A stretch of 12,103 nt of DNA from DASSKO01 sp035690425 (lineage in GTDB: Bacteria > Actinomycetota > Actinomycetes > Propionibacteriales > Nocardioidaceae). A model generated the notes under the pieces. That model saw only the letters and a list, made by a program, of their open reading frames with translations, was not told the origin of the DNA and made no database searches. The position numbers and the translations under genes are program-made. Of this stretch, positions 12,098 through 12,103 are shown piece by piece. The stretch is from the NCBI GenBank assembly GCA_035690425.1, contig DASSKO010000116.1:1-12103 (forward strand), read 5' to 3'. Each line of letters starts with the position of its first letter. Position 1 is the stretch's first letter.

Positions 12098-12103
12098 GGC
12101 GCA

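Larger units (their letters stand above)
11581..12103. other. Palindrome-rich region without a gene; candidate origin/control region
   Basis: I find no convincing coding frame on either strand over these 523 bases; open frames present are Arg/Pro-rich and lack ribosome binding sites. The region holds the recombinase promoter and its inverted repeat, dispersed repeats B/C, three GAGACG-N5-CGTCTC palindromes, a nested GGGTAC palindrome, TGTCGAGACA at 11864-11873, and an AT-rich, purine-biased edge (12070-12098). Spaced identical sites beside an AT-rich stretch are the usual look of a replication origin or partition site, and the element has its own primase-helicase. This is inference. Confidence 0.4.

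Noticed and set aside
1..12103. Terminal repeats of a linear genome
   Set aside because: The first and last bases of the window share no direct or inverted match beyond the internal GGGTAC palindromes, so ends cannot be claimed.

Overview
The window is very GC-rich DNA with actinobacterial traits: G/C-ending codons, GTG starts, stop/start overlaps such as GTGA and TGATG, a mycobacterial-type LexA box, and terminator hairpins without U-tracts. Every convincing gene is on the minus strand, so transcription runs from high to low coordinates. The gene set looks like an integrative, phage-satellite-like element rather than chromosome or a full prophage. The species cannot be told from the sequence.

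Layout in transcription order. (1) 12103-11581: about 520 bases without a convincing gene, dense in palindromes, including three spaced GAGACG-N5-CGTCTC sites, a nested GGGTAC/GTACCC palindrome and an AT-rich edge. It is a candidate origin or control region. (2) 11580-10822: a 252-residue serine recombinase with its own promoter, an inverted repeat at the start and two 23-bp direct repeats after its end. (3) 10439-9336: a probable HK97-fold major capsid protein between a structured leader and a strong terminator. (4) 9254-6256: a tightly coupled run of six genes: zinc-ribbon protein, small-terminase-like protein, two-zinc-finger protein, Nudix hydrolase with extra N-terminal domains, dual-specificity phosphatase, and a 54-residue Cys/His protein. 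(5) 6157-5933: a small acidic protein, perhaps from a leaderless mRNA. (6) 5784-3548: a Cys-rich 220-residue protein coupled to a 525-residue large serine recombinase, behind a clear promoter with a perfect LexA/SOS box over the predicted start site. (7) 3237-56: three small proteins of unknown function coupled to a primase-polymerase/helicase fusion, closed by a palindromic terminator.

How the parts may work together (inference): the large serine recombinase integrates and excises the element. The LexA box would release this operon on DNA damage, when resident helper prophages also induce. The primase-helicase replicates the excised form. The capsid and small-terminase-like proteins would bias head assembly and DNA packaging. 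No large terminase, portal, protease, tail or lysis gene is present, so a helper phage or genes outside the window would be needed. The Nudix/phosphatase/zinc-finger run looks like accessory cargo. Whether the window is a whole element, a circular molecule or a slice of an island cannot be decided from it.
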